64,000 bases of DNA from Massilia sp. W12 (GCF_037300705.1 NZ_CP147776.1:4092001-4156000), one strand, 5' to 3'. Shown: positions 39,556 through 48,525, counted from the stretch's first letter. Program-made: numbers and translations. The notes: generated by a model not told the origin, from the sequence alone.

Positions 39556-40574
39556 TGAAAGGGATATTGTTAATAACAGTATTTTTATGCTCATTCCAGG
39601 CTCAGGCGGCATCCTGGTTTGAGGAAATATTTGGAGAAAAAAAATTCTCTCAAAACACACTGCCGGTGATAGACATCCCTGGCGAGCAAGGACCTGTTAC
39701 GGATAATTTCTTCGGGGCTTGGTTAGATAAAGATACATTAATCCTGAACAATATTGTTCCATCTGAAGGGGAAAAGCGGAAATGGAAGAAAAAAATTGTT
39801 ATTTGGAATCAAAGTAAAAAAGAGATTCATACCTTAATGGATGATGCATATTTACATTGCGTCAATCAACTGACTGGACATGTAAAAATACAGTCCGGTT
39901 CGAGTATAAAACTGTATGAGATCAGTATTCCTGGCTTGGAGTTGAAAGAAGTTCCACAACCAGCTTGGGAAAAGAACCAGTGCATGGATTATTTTTTTGT
40001 TCCAAAGGATAAACGTGGTTATAGACTTGGCTATCATCGGGCTTACATAGAATATGGCGTTTTGGACGAATCTGGCACGCATCACGGAAATGCTTTTTGG
40101 GTGCATGAGAAATTTGGCAGGAATGAGATTGGCATGCCTGCCAAATATGTTCAACTTCCTATTTATGATAGATATGCGAATAAATATTGGTTGAATAGAA
40201 CATCCCTTAGTATGTCTTCCGCAATCATTGAAAAATCAACGTATTATTTAATAGATGAAAATGGAGTGTTGGAGAAAATTAAACTGCCTGATTTCTATAT
40301 GAACCATATTGGCGTGGTCTATGGGGCGGCTTTCACGCGCAAGGGGATTCTTCTTAATAGCGCAGGTGGCCGTGTAAACAGCAGCCATTTCAGCGGACTT
40401 TTCTTGCTAAATGGAGATCAATTAGTGCGTATATATGGAAAAGATGAAAATGTGGATGCGCTTACGGTCTCACCTGATGGTTGTGCTGCTGCATTTGTTG
40501 AATCAAATAGTTACTTGTTGGCCTCAAGGAAGGCAGTAAAGATTATTAATTTCTGTGAAAAGGATGCAAAATGA
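39555..40574 (+). CDS. Unknown exported protein, AT-rich
   Basis: 339 residues. Signal peptide about 1-20 (KGILLITVFLCSFQAQA), then a soluble, beta-rich protein with WD/propeller-like spacing (AWLDKDTLILNN, KIVIWNQSKKEIHTLMDDA, ALTVSPDGCAAAF). No family recognised. ATG 39555 overlaps the preceding stop as TGATG with GGAGG upstream. Codons are clearly more AT-rich than the flanking genes, suggesting horizontal origin. As an exported protein near a peptidoglycan-active effector it could be an immunity protein, but nothing direct shows that. Confidence 0.7.
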   Translation: MKGILLITVFLCSFQAQAASWFEEIFGEKKFSQNTLPVIDIPGEQGPVTDNFFGAWLDKDTLILNNIVPSEGEKRKWKKKIVIWNQSKKEIHTLMDDAYLHCVNQLTGHVKIQSGSSIKLYEISIPGLELKEVPQPAWEKNQCMDYFFVPKDKRGYRLGYHRAYIEYGVLDESGTHHGNAFWVHEKFGRNEIGMPAKYVQLPIYDRYANKYWLNRTSLSMSSAIIEKSTYYLIDENGVLEKIKLPDFYMNHIGVVYGAAFTRKGILLNSAGGRVNSSHFSGLFLLNGDQLVRIYGKDENVDALTVSPDGCAAAFVESNSYLLASRKAVKIINFCEKDAK

Positions 40575-40681
40575 TTACCAATGCAAGTTTTCTCCCCCTC
40601 AAAGATCTTGAGACAGTTATGATTGCAATGGATCAGATATATACTGATGTGAGGATTAGTTGTATTTTCCAGGAAATTTGA
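40571..40681 (+). CDS. 36-codon ORF coupled to the unknown exported gene (relic?)
   Basis: Begins with ATGA overlap on the preceding stop and runs MITNASFLPLKDLETVMIAM before stopping at 40681. The overlap suggests it was once the start of a longer downstream gene now lost. No family recognised. Confidence 0.3.
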   Translation: MITNASFLPLKDLETVMIAMDQIYTDVRISCIFQEI

Positions 40682-41162
40682 AATATTTAATGTGTTTTGA
40701 AACAGCCATGGGATACGCCACCTGATTTTTTGTTGAAAGAGTAATCAATCATCCAGGCATGGGTGGTAAATCATTCCATTACACACATCTCCACAGCGCT
40801 CCCTGAACGCGGCCAGAAATCCTTTACATTCAATGAGTTGCACGCCCGCATGTAAACTTGCCGGATTTCGCGTTTGCTCTCATCTTTTGCGTGGCGCACG
40901 TGAGCAGAAAGCCAGCAGCAAAGAGGTGGACCGACGATGAGTTTGCCGGACTCGATCTTGGCAATGCCCGTCTTAACAGTGTGTTGATAAATGAAGGTGC
41001 TCAGAATTTTGAGCACTGTATCCAGCGGAAAATTCAAAAAACCAACTAGATATAGAACTAAAAATTATCAAGTGTTAGTTTTTTTTAACGCCCTGCTACA
41101 GGATGTTCAAGTTTCGGCTCAGACAATCAGGACTCTACGCGAGATGGGCGCATTGCAAGACT
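40682..41162. other. AT-rich junction region bounded by inverted repeats
   Basis: About 480 bp with no secure gene. A reverse frame at 40771-41037 (88 codons) was not accepted. A 20-bp inverted repeat (19 of 20 matches) has copies at 40772-40791 and 41163-41182, enclosing most of it. Confidence 0.4.
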
Positions 41163-41182
41163 GAGTTGTGTGTAATGGAATG
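40772..41182. repeat. 411-bp segment with 20-bp inverted repeat ends
   Basis: The plus-strand sequence at 40772-40791 is the reverse complement of 41163-41182 with one mismatch. The inner DNA is AT-rich. Both copies encode the same CVME peptide in opposite directions, so an inversion or partial duplication of a gene end is as likely as a small mobile element. No target duplication is evident. Confidence 0.45.
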
Positions 41183-41394
41183 GCTAAAACCCTATCAAGT
41201 CCAAGCCAAGCACCCGGATGAATTCATCATGGAATTGCTGGATCTGGATGTCGCCCGCGTCTTGCAGGCCGCCGCCCGGCAAAGGCGCAATTTGAAAAAC
41301 CCGCCGCTGACGTGTGAAGCTTATCTGGATTGCCTGCTGCGTCAGGGCTTGCCGCAACGTTGCGCAATTGCGCCGCTTCAGCACGGCGATATAA
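41176..41394 (+). pseudogene. PIN-domain toxin C-terminal fragment with frameshift
   Basis: The frame from about 41176 reads MEWLKPYQVQAKHPDEFIME, then LLDLDVARVLQAAARQRRNL and NPPLTCEAYLDCLLRQGLPQ, which is the C-terminal third of PIN-family toxins. At about 41359 the frame fails, and a shift of one base gives VAQLRRFSTAI and a TAA at 41392-41394, the usual end of that family. The catalytic N-terminal PIN part is missing. It abuts the 3' end of ccoS. Confidence 0.6.
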
Positions 41395-41395
41395 A

Positions 41396-41566
41396 TCATT
41401 CCTGGCGCCCGTTTTTTGACGCGTCTTGCTCTTCTTCCTGCAAAATCGATGTGCCCTGCTGTTCCAGGTCATCAAACTGGCGGTTATTCAAGGCCCACCA
41501 AAACACGCCGCCAATCAAAAACACCAGCGCCACGCTCAGCGGCACCAAGACATACAAGCTTTCCAT
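41396..41566 (-). CDS. ccoS: CcoS cbb3 oxidase maturation protein
   Basis: 56 residues: MESLYVLVPLSVALVFLIGG followed by VFWWALNNRQFDDLE, the CcoS/FixS signature of one membrane helix then a basic/acidic tail. CcoS is needed to insert cofactors into the oxidase. ATG 41566 has AGGGAG upstream; the frame to 41617 is longer than the family. It is separated from both ccoI (4.7 kb) and ccoN (6.4 kb) by unrelated genes. Confidence 0.88.
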   Translation of the reverse strand: MESLYVLVPLSVALVFLIGGVFWWALNNRQFDDLEQQGTSILQEEEQDASKNGRQE

Positions 41567-41675
41567 ATCCACTCCCTGCGCCGCAACACGCAGCGCGTGG
41601 GCCGGATTATAGGGCATGCGCGCTCAATGCTGCGGCATGGCGCGCCGGCTGCGCTGTTTGTGTTCACGCGCAGCC

Positions 41676-41714
41676 ATAAAAAAACGCCCTGCACGGCAGT
41701 CCGTGCAGGGCGTT
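41676..41714 (-). terminator. Rho-independent terminator of the His-rich gene
   Basis: Perfect 14-bp arms 41683-41696 and 41701-41714 around a CAGT loop. On the minus strand the stem is followed by a T-run (plus-strand A-run 41678-41684), fitting the end of the leftward His-rich gene that stops at 41733. Confidence 0.85.
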
Positions 41715-41732
41715 TCCAATACCGCAGCGCGC

Positions 41733-42092
41733 TTATTTTGCAGAAGCGGCAGGCGCAGAAGCAGCCTCTTTCGCCGATGCAGCAGGTTTGGCGGCTTTCG
41801 CAGCTTTGTGATGCTTGGCGTTATGCGGATGATCGCGGTTGCTATCGACATGGTTGTGATCTTTGTCATGGCCATGTGATCCGGCTTTGTGTTCCGGGTG
41901 ATGTTTTTTGTGATCGTGTTTTTTGTGATGCGCAGGATCATGATCATGATCCGCCGCTGCGCCTTCCACATGGTGGTGTTCTTTGTCATGCTTGTGGGCC
42001 GATGCGGAAGCGGAAGCTTTGGCCGATGCATCTTGCGCCAGGGCCGGGCTGACAGCGAACGCCAGCGCGGCGGCAATGAGAATGTGTTTCAT
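41733..42092 (-). CDS. Exported histidine-rich metal-binding protein
   Basis: 119 residues. A signal peptide (MKHILIAAALAFAVSPALAQ) is followed by a low-complexity His/Lys/Asp/Ala protein with repeated HH, DHDH, HHKKHDHKKHH and KAAKAAK blocks. It probably chelates divalent metals (Ni, Cu, Zn or Co) in the periplasm. ATG 42092 has GAGGAA upstream. Its place beside ccoS and a copper-ATPase operon makes copper a reasonable guess, but this is inference. Confidence 0.75.
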   Translation of the reverse strand: MKHILIAAALAFAVSPALAQDASAKASASASAHKHDKEHHHVEGAAADHDHDPAHHKKHDHKKHHPEHKAGSHGHDKDHNHVDSNRDHPHNAKHHKAAKAAKPAASAKEAASAPAASAK

Positions 42093-42331
42093 AGCAAATT
42101 CCTCAAAACGGTTAAAAACAAAGACCTGAAAAGCGGTGGATGCTGTGTGAGGCGCAAATATGGTACATCTTTGCGCAATGCTTTTTTGTTTGGGCGCAGC
42201 GCGCGCCGAAAAAAAAGCTGCCACACGCAACAATGGCTGGCGGCATATGGCGCCAATCGCAAGCCCGGATTTCGAATTTTTGCAAAAAAAACCAGCGCCA
42301 AACCAAATGATGAGATTGGCTTATCAAACGC

Positions 42332-42829
42332 CTACTGCGCCACTTCCTTGCCAGTGGCCATGGCGAAGCGCTTGTAGTTGCCACTCACCAATTCAATCTG
42401 CAACAAATCCGCCGGCGTCACATTAATTGTGTTGACCCAGGCATAGTGGGAAACAGTGCGCATCATATCTGCCCGCCGCCGATACAAATCCGCCAGCCGC
42501 ACGGTGCGCAGCAGCTTGCCATCGCGGTAAAAACGCAGCACTTCCATGTGCATGCGGCTGTCAGTGGGAACCAGATTCATGCCCTGGTAAGCCGTCACCA
42601 CGGTTCTGCCATCATGCGAAAGATAGAGCCAGGGACTCCAAACCGGAACCGACCACAATTGTTTGCCGTCCTTTTTGCTGTACAGCGTTGTGCTATTCGT
42701 AGCAGGTTCAGACACTGCACAGATGGCAGCGGAAGCCGTGCAGACTGTGACGCGCTCTGGCGGCGACGGCGGAGTGTCGGCGCAAGCCAGACTGGCCGTG
42801 CTGCAAAGGATAGTAGTAACGATACGCAT
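42332..42829 (-). CDS. Conserved-looking exported protein of unknown function
   Basis: 165 residues. N-terminal signal (MRIVTTILCSTASLACAD) and a soluble domain with LYLSHDGRTVVTAYQGMNLV and LRFYRDGKLLRTVRLADLY. No family recognised. ATG 42829 is chosen because the signal peptide begins there; the ribosome site is weak. It lies 81 bp after phnD on the same strand and may be the last gene of that transcript. Confidence 0.6.
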   Translation of the reverse strand: MRIVTTILCSTASLACADTPPSPPERVTVCTASAAICAVSEPATNSTTLYSKKDGKQLWSVPVWSPWLYLSHDGRTVVTAYQGMNLVPTDSRMHMEVLRFYRDGKLLRTVRLADLYRRRADMMRTVSHYAWVNTINVTPADLLQIELVSGNYKRFAMATGKEVAQ

Positions 42830-42910
42830 AGGTTCGTATAAGCGCTTGGGGTCAGAGGTGGCAAGTAAGCAGCGCAGCAGCCGCGCCGCGCGGGAGGCCA
42901 TAAGCCCCCC

Positions 42911-43771
42911 TTATTTCAACAAGCCGGTGGCCCGTCCCACCTGCTCAATCACTTCAAAATCCTTCACATCCGCCTTCACAAATTTCTGCGCGCCCTGCAA
43001 TTCCAGCACCGCCTTATCCTGGGCGCGGCTGGCGTCCAGACTTAAAAACGCCTGGGCGAATTTTTGCACCATGTCCGCCGGCATGCCTTTGCGCGCCGCC
43101 CAGACGTAATCGACATATTCCGGCGAAGTCCAAATCACTTTCAACTTGGCTTTGTCATATTGATTCGCCTTGCTCATGCGGTTCCAGACTTCGATATTCA
43201 AAGCGCCGACCTGCACCTTGCCGGATTCCACCATTTTCACCGTGGCGTCATGCGCGCCGCTGTATAAAGGCGGGCCGGCGAAGTCTTTTTCCGGGTCCAG
43301 CCGCCACACGGTTTGCAGGAAGTGACGCGGGAATAAATGGCCGGAAGTTGAGCTTTTCGCGCCGAAGGCAAAGGTTTTGCCCTTCATTTCCTCCGGCTTA
43401 TTCACCCCGCCCTGCACATTGGCGATGAAGACGCTTTTAAATTGGCGGTCGATGTCGCGCATCACCACCGGACTGGCCCCGGCCAGCGCCTTGGCTTGCA
43501 CAAAGGTAAAGCCGCCCAGCCAGGCGAAATCGACCTTGCCGGCGGACAGCGCCGCCACTGCCGCGCCATAATCCACCACCGGCACATATTCCACTTTTTT
43601 GCCCAGATGCTTTTGCAAATGATCGGTCAGGATCTGATATTTGCGCGCCAGCTCGGTCGGGTTTTCGTCCGGGATGCCGGACAGGCGGATTACCTCTTCT
43701 GCCTGCGCCGGCAAACTCAGTGCGCAGGCGGCCATGATTGCCGCCAGGGCGGTTTTCCAAATGCGTTTCAT
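42911..43771 (-). CDS. PhnD-type periplasmic binding protein (phosphonate/selenate class)
   Basis: 286 residues. Signal peptide about 1-24 and the PhnD-family core IRLSGIPDENPTELARKYQI, VPVVDYGAAVAALSAGKVDFAWLGGFTFVQA, SSTSGHLFPRHFL. Relatives bind phosphonates, phosphite or, in the closely similar putative selenate group, selenate; the ligand cannot be assigned. Permease and ATPase lie just upstream. The gap to the permease is 23 bp. Confidence 0.85.
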   Translation of the reverse strand: MKRIWKTALAAIMAACALSLPAQAEEVIRLSGIPDENPTELARKYQILTDHLQKHLGKKVEYVPVVDYGAAVAALSAGKVDFAWLGGFTFVQAKALAGASPVVMRDIDRQFKSVFIANVQGGVNKPEEMKGKTFAFGAKSSTSGHLFPRHFLQTVWRLDPEKDFAGPPLYSGAHDATVKMVESGKVQVGALNIEVWNRMSKANQYDKAKLKVIWTSPEYVDYVWAARKGMPADMVQKFAQAFLSLDASRAQDKAVLELQGAQKFVKADVKDFEVIEQVGRATGLLK

Positions 43772-43794
43772 ATTCCATCCTCCATGTGAAAAAA

Positions 43795-45486
43795 TCAGGT
43801 TTGCGCTTGCAGCCGGGTCGCCACTTGCGCCGCATCCGGCGTTTGCGCCGTGCTTAACTGGTCGGTGCGCAACAAAGCGCTGCGCACACGGTCGCCCAGC
43901 GCATCCACCAACGCCACTAACAGCGCCATGGTAAGCAGCAAGGCGCTTAAATCCTGCATATGAAACAGACTGATCGCGGTATGCAGAGCATCGCCGATGC
44001 CGCCGGCGCCGACAAAGCCCATCATCGCGGTGACGCGCACATTCACTTCAAAACGGTACAGGGTGAACGCCGCCAGGCGCGCGCGCACCTGCGGCCAGAC
44101 GCCGAACATAAAACACCCCAAGCGGCCCAAGCCCATGCTTTGCAGCGCGGCCACCGGGGCCGGCGCGGCTTCTTCCAGCACGTCCGCATACAAGCGCCCC
44201 AACACGCCCAGATTATGCAGGGCAATCGCCAAAATTCCGGCCAATGGCCCGGCCCCGACCCACACCACAAACACCAGGGCCAGACAGAGTTCGGGCAAGG
44301 CGCGCACCACTTGGGTCAGGCTGCGGCAGATAATTTGCCCAGTCTGATCCAGCCAGCTGCGCCAACCGGGCGGGCGCACCGCATCCGGCAAATAGCCGGC
44401 GGGACGCAGCTGGCGCGCCGCCAGCGGGGCCAGCAACAAAGCGCCGCCCGCCGCCAGCCAGGTGGCGCACCAGGCCATCACCAGGGTGTCCAGCACCAGG
44501 CGGGTGGCGTGGCGCAGGGTGTCCAATTGCAAGGGCGCGTCAAAGCTGAGCAGACTCATGCCGGCAGGCTGCAGCAAGTCGCGCCAGGGCGCATCCAGGA
44601 AATACAAGGCCGTCAGCGCACTCGCCGTCAGCGCCATCAGCACCGTGCGCGGGGACAGACGACGCAAACGCGCACTGCAAAATTCCAGCATCAAAGTCAG
44701 ACACAAGACCGCGAGCAGTGCGGTGGCCAGTTTGTCATATTGAAAATAGCGCAAGGCCAGCACGATTTCACTGCCCAGGCCGCCGGCCCCGACCACGCCT
44801 AAAATCGCGCCGCTGCGGATATTGCATTCAAGGCGGAACAAGGCATACGCCAGCCACTGACGCGCCACTTGCGGCAAAACGCCAAACAACAGCAGCGCGC
44901 TGCGGCCAGCGCCGGCGGCGCGCATCGTCTGCAGCGGACGCGCATCCACCGCCTCGGCTAATTCGGCGAACAATTTGGCAATCGAGGCGCCGACGGTTAA
45001 GCCGATCGCCAGCACCGCCGGCAGCACGCCCAAGCCAAACAGGCGCACAAACACATAGGCCCAAACGATTTCCGGCACGGCGCGCAAACCCGCCAGCAAG
45101 ATGCGCAACACTTGGCGCAGCATGGCGAAACCGAGCCGCCGCCAGAGCGGCGCAAATTGCGGCGGTTCGACCAGATCCGGAACCCGGATAATGCACAGCG
45201 CCATGCCCGCGCCCAGCAGCAAGGCAAGCGCGCCGCCGACCAGGCCGATGCACAGACTTTCCAGCGTCAGGCTGAAGATGCGGCGCAGGAAATCGGGTGA
45301 AAAATCCGGTTTCAGCAAGCCCGATAAAATCCCCAGCGCACTGTCCCATCCGGCGCGCGTCAAGATCGGGGACAGATTTAAATTCAGAAATTGCGCGGCC
45401 CCATACAGCGAGACGAACAGCAGCAGCAAACCGGCCCAGCGCCAGCGCGCCTGGCGGCGCAGCGCAGCGTAATCAAGCTCGCGCAT
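43795..45486 (-). CDS. PhnE-type ABC permease, two permease domains fused
   Basis: 563 residues with two BPD_transp_1 domains. First about 70-270 (VPEIVWAYVFVRLFGLGVLPAV, ILGVVGAGGLGSEI), second about 350-550 (LPELCLALVFVVWVGAGP, MMGFVGAGGIGDAL). Most PhnE proteins are one domain of about 260 residues that dimerise, so this is a head-to-tail fusion. The ATG is at 45486 (45495 also possible), overlapping phnC by 14-23 bp. Confidence 0.87.
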   Translation of the reverse strand: MRELDYAALRRQARWRWAGLLLLFVSLYGAAQFLNLNLSPILTRAGWDSALGILSGLLKPDFSPDFLRRIFSLTLESLCIGLVGGALALLLGAGMALCIIRVPDLVEPPQFAPLWRRLGFAMLRQVLRILLAGLRAVPEIVWAYVFVRLFGLGVLPAVLAIGLTVGASIAKLFAELAEAVDARPLQTMRAAGAGRSALLLFGVLPQVARQWLAYALFRLECNIRSGAILGVVGAGGLGSEIVLALRYFQYDKLATALLAVLCLTLMLEFCSARLRRLSPRTVLMALTASALTALYFLDAPWRDLLQPAGMSLLSFDAPLQLDTLRHATRLVLDTLVMAWCATWLAAGGALLLAPLAARQLRPAGYLPDAVRPPGWRSWLDQTGQIICRSLTQVVRALPELCLALVFVVWVGAGPLAGILAIALHNLGVLGRLYADVLEEAAPAPVAALQSMGLGRLGCFMFGVWPQVRARLAAFTLYRFEVNVRVTAMMGFVGAGGIGDALHTAISLFHMQDLSALLLTMALLVALVDALGDRVRSALLRTDQLSTAQTPDAAQVATRLQAQT

Positions 45487-46231
45487 GGCCGGCATACAAT
45501 TGCTGCAACATCAGCGGGCTGACATCCTGCGGCGCGCAATCGAATTGCAGGCGGCCATCACGCAAGCCCAGCACGCGGGTGCAATCGGCTTGCACCAGTT
45601 CAAAATGGTGGGTGCAAAACAGCAGACTGACCTGGCGCTGACGCGCCTGCTGCAACAGCAGTTGCGTCACGCCTTGCGCAGTATGCGGGTCAAGCGAGGC
45701 GGTCGGCTCATCCGCCAGCAAAATCTGCGGCTGCGAAATCAGGGCGCGCGCAATCGCCACTCGCTGCATTTGGCCGCCGCTCAAATCACCGGCGCGCGCC
45801 CATTGGAATTCGGCAATCCCGAGTTGCGCCAATAAATCGGCGACCCGCTGTTTTTCCAGCGGGAACATGGCGGCGCACAGAATTTTGCCCCAGCTCCAGC
45901 CCGGCAACAGTCCGGCGATCACGTTTTGATGCACGCTGGCCTGCAAAGCCAGTGAGGCTTGCTGTTCGATCATGCGGCATTGCCGGCGATACGCTTGCAG
46001 CGCCGGCCAGGACATGCGCTGCACATCACAACCCTGCACTTCCAGCACGCCCGCGCTTGCGCGCAAAGCCGCCGCCAAAATCTTGATCAGGGTCGATTTG
46101 CCGCTGCCGCTGGGGCCGATCAGCGCCACTCTTTCCTGCGCCCGCAATTGCAGATCGAGGCCATGCAATACCTGGCGCGCGCCCCATTGGCGCGAGACTT
46201 GGCGCGCATGCAGCAAGGGTGCGCTGCTCAT
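45473..46231 (-). CDS. PhnC-type ABC ATPase
   Basis: 252 residues with Walker A GPSGSGKSTL, signature LSGGQMQRVAIARAL, Walker B ILLADEP and a following H-loop region. It powers import through the fused PhnE permease. Its ATG overlaps the ccoI stop by 4 bp (ATGA), so its translation is coupled to a copper ATPase. Confidence 0.9.
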   Translation of the reverse strand: MSSAPLLHARQVSRQWGARQVLHGLDLQLRAQERVALIGPSGSGKSTLIKILAAALRASAGVLEVQGCDVQRMSWPALQAYRRQCRMIEQQASLALQASVHQNVIAGLLPGWSWGKILCAAMFPLEKQRVADLLAQLGIAEFQWARAGDLSGGQMQRVAIARALISQPQILLADEPTASLDPHTAQGVTQLLLQQARQRQVSLLFCTHHFELVQADCTRVLGLRDGRLQFDCAPQDVSPLMLQQLYAGHARA

Positions 46232-48525
46232 GCCGCCTCCTGGCGCAACATGCGCAGCGAATTGAGCACCACAATAATCGAACTCAGCGACATGCCCAGC
46301 GCGGCATGCCAGGGCGTCAGCAAACCGGACAAGGCAGCCGGAACCGCCAGCAGGTTATACAGCAAGGCCCAAGCCAGGTTTTGCTTGATCAGGGACAGAG
46401 CGCGGCGGCAAGCGCGCCAGGCGCGGCGCAAGTCTTGCAAATCGGAAGAGAGCAACAGAATATCGCTGCGCGCCTGCGCCAGCGGCGCGCCCTCGCCTAT
46501 CGCCAGCGCGACATCGGCGGCGGATAACACCGGGCCGTCGTTCATGCCGTCGCCGCTCATGGCCAGCCGCTTACCGCCGGCTTGCAAGCGGCGCACCTGC
46601 TCATATTTTTGCTGCGGGCTTAAATCGCCCAGCGCTTGCGCCGGCGGCACGCCCAGCGCCTGCGCGCAGGCTTGCACCGCCGCCGTGCGGTCGCCCGATA
46701 AAATCCAGACTGCACGCCCATCGTCTTGCAATGCTTGCAGCAATTCGCGCGCGCCGCTGCGCATGGCGTCGGCAAAAGCGAACCAGGCTTGCGGATGATA
46801 TGTCCCGTCTGCGGTTTGAATTGCGAACAGGGCGTGCGAATCGGCGGCGTATGCCGGCGCCAGCGGCGGCAAGCTGCAGCCGGGGGCGGCGAAATCGGCG
46901 CGCCCCAGGCGCCAGCAGCCGCCATCCGCCAGCTGCGCTTGCAAACCGCGTCCGGCGACTTCTTGCAGCACCGCCTGCGGCGGCAATTCCGGCGCGGCTT
47001 GCTGCATGCCGGCCAGCGCAGCTTGCGCCGCCGGCGGCGGCGCGTCGGCGCGCTCTTCGGCCTGGCTTAGCTGGCGCGCTTGCTGCGCGGCGCACAGGGC
47101 GCGCGCCAGCGGGTGCAGGGAATGCGCCGCCAGCGCGGCCGCCTGATCCCAGATCTGCGCCTCGTCTGCTGCGCTCAAGGCGGCAAAATGGCGCAATTGC
47201 AGGCGGCCACTGCTCAAAGTGCCGGTTTTATCAAACACAAACACATCGGCGCGCGCCAGACTTTCCACGGCGCGCCCGCGCGCTAACAGCACGCCGCGCT
47301 TGGCCAGTTGTCCGGTCAGGGCCGCCATCACCGCCGGCGTCGCCAGCGACAAGGCGCAGGGACAGGTGATGACCAGCACCATGAGGCCGATTTCAAGCGC
47401 GCGCGCAGGGTCGATCTTGAGCCAGGCCAGGCCGCCGGCGATGGCGATGAGAATAATCGCGGCCAGAAAACGGCTGGCGTGGCGGTCGGCCAGTTGCACC
47501 AGCGGCGGCTTGTCGGCGGCGGCGCGCTCCATCAAAGACAGTAATTGCGAAAAACGGGTGGCGTCGCCGCTGGCGCTGCTTTGCACATACAGCACGCCGC
47601 TCAAATTGATGGCGCCGGCCAGCACCTGGGCGCCGGGCTGTTTCAAAACCGGGCGCGCTTCGCCGCTCATCAAGGCTTCATCGCATTCGCTCTCACCCTG
47701 CAAAACCAGGCCATCCACCGGAATCTGCGCGCCGGGGCCAATCCGCACCACCGCCCCCGGCGGCAAATCAGCGGCGGCCACGCTGCGCAGCGTCAGTTGC
47801 GGCCAGTCCGGGCAGTATTCGGCTTGCGGCTGCTGCAAGCTGGTCAGTTCGCGCAGCGCTGCGCTGCTTTTATTTTGCACGCGCTGTTCGATGATGCGCG
47901 CGGCTAACAGCAGGGTGACAAACATCACCAGGGAATCGTAATACACCGCGCCGCCGGCGAAAGTGGCCCAAACGCTGGCGACAAAGGTGGCCCAGATGCC
48001 GATTGTCACCGGGACATCCATGCCCAGATGGCGGTTTTTCAAATCACGCCAGGCGTTTTGGTAAAACGGCATGGCGGAAAACAGCAGCACCGGCAGCGAA
48101 AGCGCAAGACAGGCCAGTTTCAGCATGAAGTCGATGTCCGGCGTCAGGTCAGAATCCGGCCCCGGATGCGGCTCCAGCCAGGCCGGAAAAGCGTACATCA
48201 TGATTTGCATCATGGCGAAGCCGGCGATGAATAAGCGCCACCAGGAACGTTTTTGCCGCAGTTTTTCGGCGGCGTCATCCACGCCTTGCGGCAAAGCGCC
48301 ATAGCCGAGCGCGAAAATCGCTTCGCTGATCTGTTTGAGCTGGATCAGCGCCGGGTCGAATTGGATTTCCAACAGCGCGCCGGATAAGAGTTTGGCTTGC
48401 GTCACGCCAGCAAGCTGGCGCACGCGGTAATCAATGATTTGCGCACAGGCGGCGCAGCGCAAGCCGGATAGTTGCAGGCGTTCGCTGCGCAGGCGCGGCG
48501 CTTGATTGCTGGCTTGCGTCATCAT
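46228..48525 (-). CDS. ccoI: CcoI copper P-type ATPase, main part
   Basis: 765 residues. HMA domain near the N-terminus with C24 and C27 (GLRCAACAQII), membrane CPC motif (VITCPCALSLATP), phosphorylation site FDKTGTLSSG and hinge MSGDGMNDGPVL. It exports Cu(I) to the periplasm for cbb3 maturation. The usual N-terminal zinc/copper-cap domain (CFHCG...CCHGC) is absent here and is encoded by the preceding small gene, whose stop overlaps the start by 4 bp. Confidence 0.92.
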   Translation of the reverse strand: MMTQASNQAPRLRSERLQLSGLRCAACAQIIDYRVRQLAGVTQAKLLSGALLEIQFDPALIQLKQISEAIFALGYGALPQGVDDAAEKLRQKRSWWRLFIAGFAMMQIMMYAFPAWLEPHPGPDSDLTPDIDFMLKLACLALSLPVLLFSAMPFYQNAWRDLKNRHLGMDVPVTIGIWATFVASVWATFAGGAVYYDSLVMFVTLLLAARIIEQRVQNKSSAALRELTSLQQPQAEYCPDWPQLTLRSVAAADLPPGAVVRIGPGAQIPVDGLVLQGESECDEALMSGEARPVLKQPGAQVLAGAINLSGVLYVQSSASGDATRFSQLLSLMERAAADKPPLVQLADRHASRFLAAIILIAIAGGLAWLKIDPARALEIGLMVLVITCPCALSLATPAVMAALTGQLAKRGVLLARGRAVESLARADVFVFDKTGTLSSGRLQLRHFAALSAADEAQIWDQAAALAAHSLHPLARALCAAQQARQLSQAEERADAPPPAAQAALAGMQQAAPELPPQAVLQEVAGRGLQAQLADGGCWRLGRADFAAPGCSLPPLAPAYAADSHALFAIQTADGTYHPQAWFAFADAMRSGARELLQALQDDGRAVWILSGDRTAAVQACAQALGVPPAQALGDLSPQQKYEQVRRLQAGGKRLAMSGDGMNDGPVLSAADVALAIGEGAPLAQARSDILLLSSDLQDLRRAWRACRRALSLIKQNLAWALLYNLLAVPAALSGLLTPWHAALGMSLSSIIVVLNSLRMLRQEAA

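Noticed and set aside
40771-41037. 88-codon reverse frame in the AT-rich junction
   Set aside because: No ribosome site or family was recognised, and it ends inside one arm of the inverted repeat.
40772-41182. Small mobile element (MITE)
   Set aside because: The ends are inverted repeats, but no target-site duplication or other copy is visible in this window.
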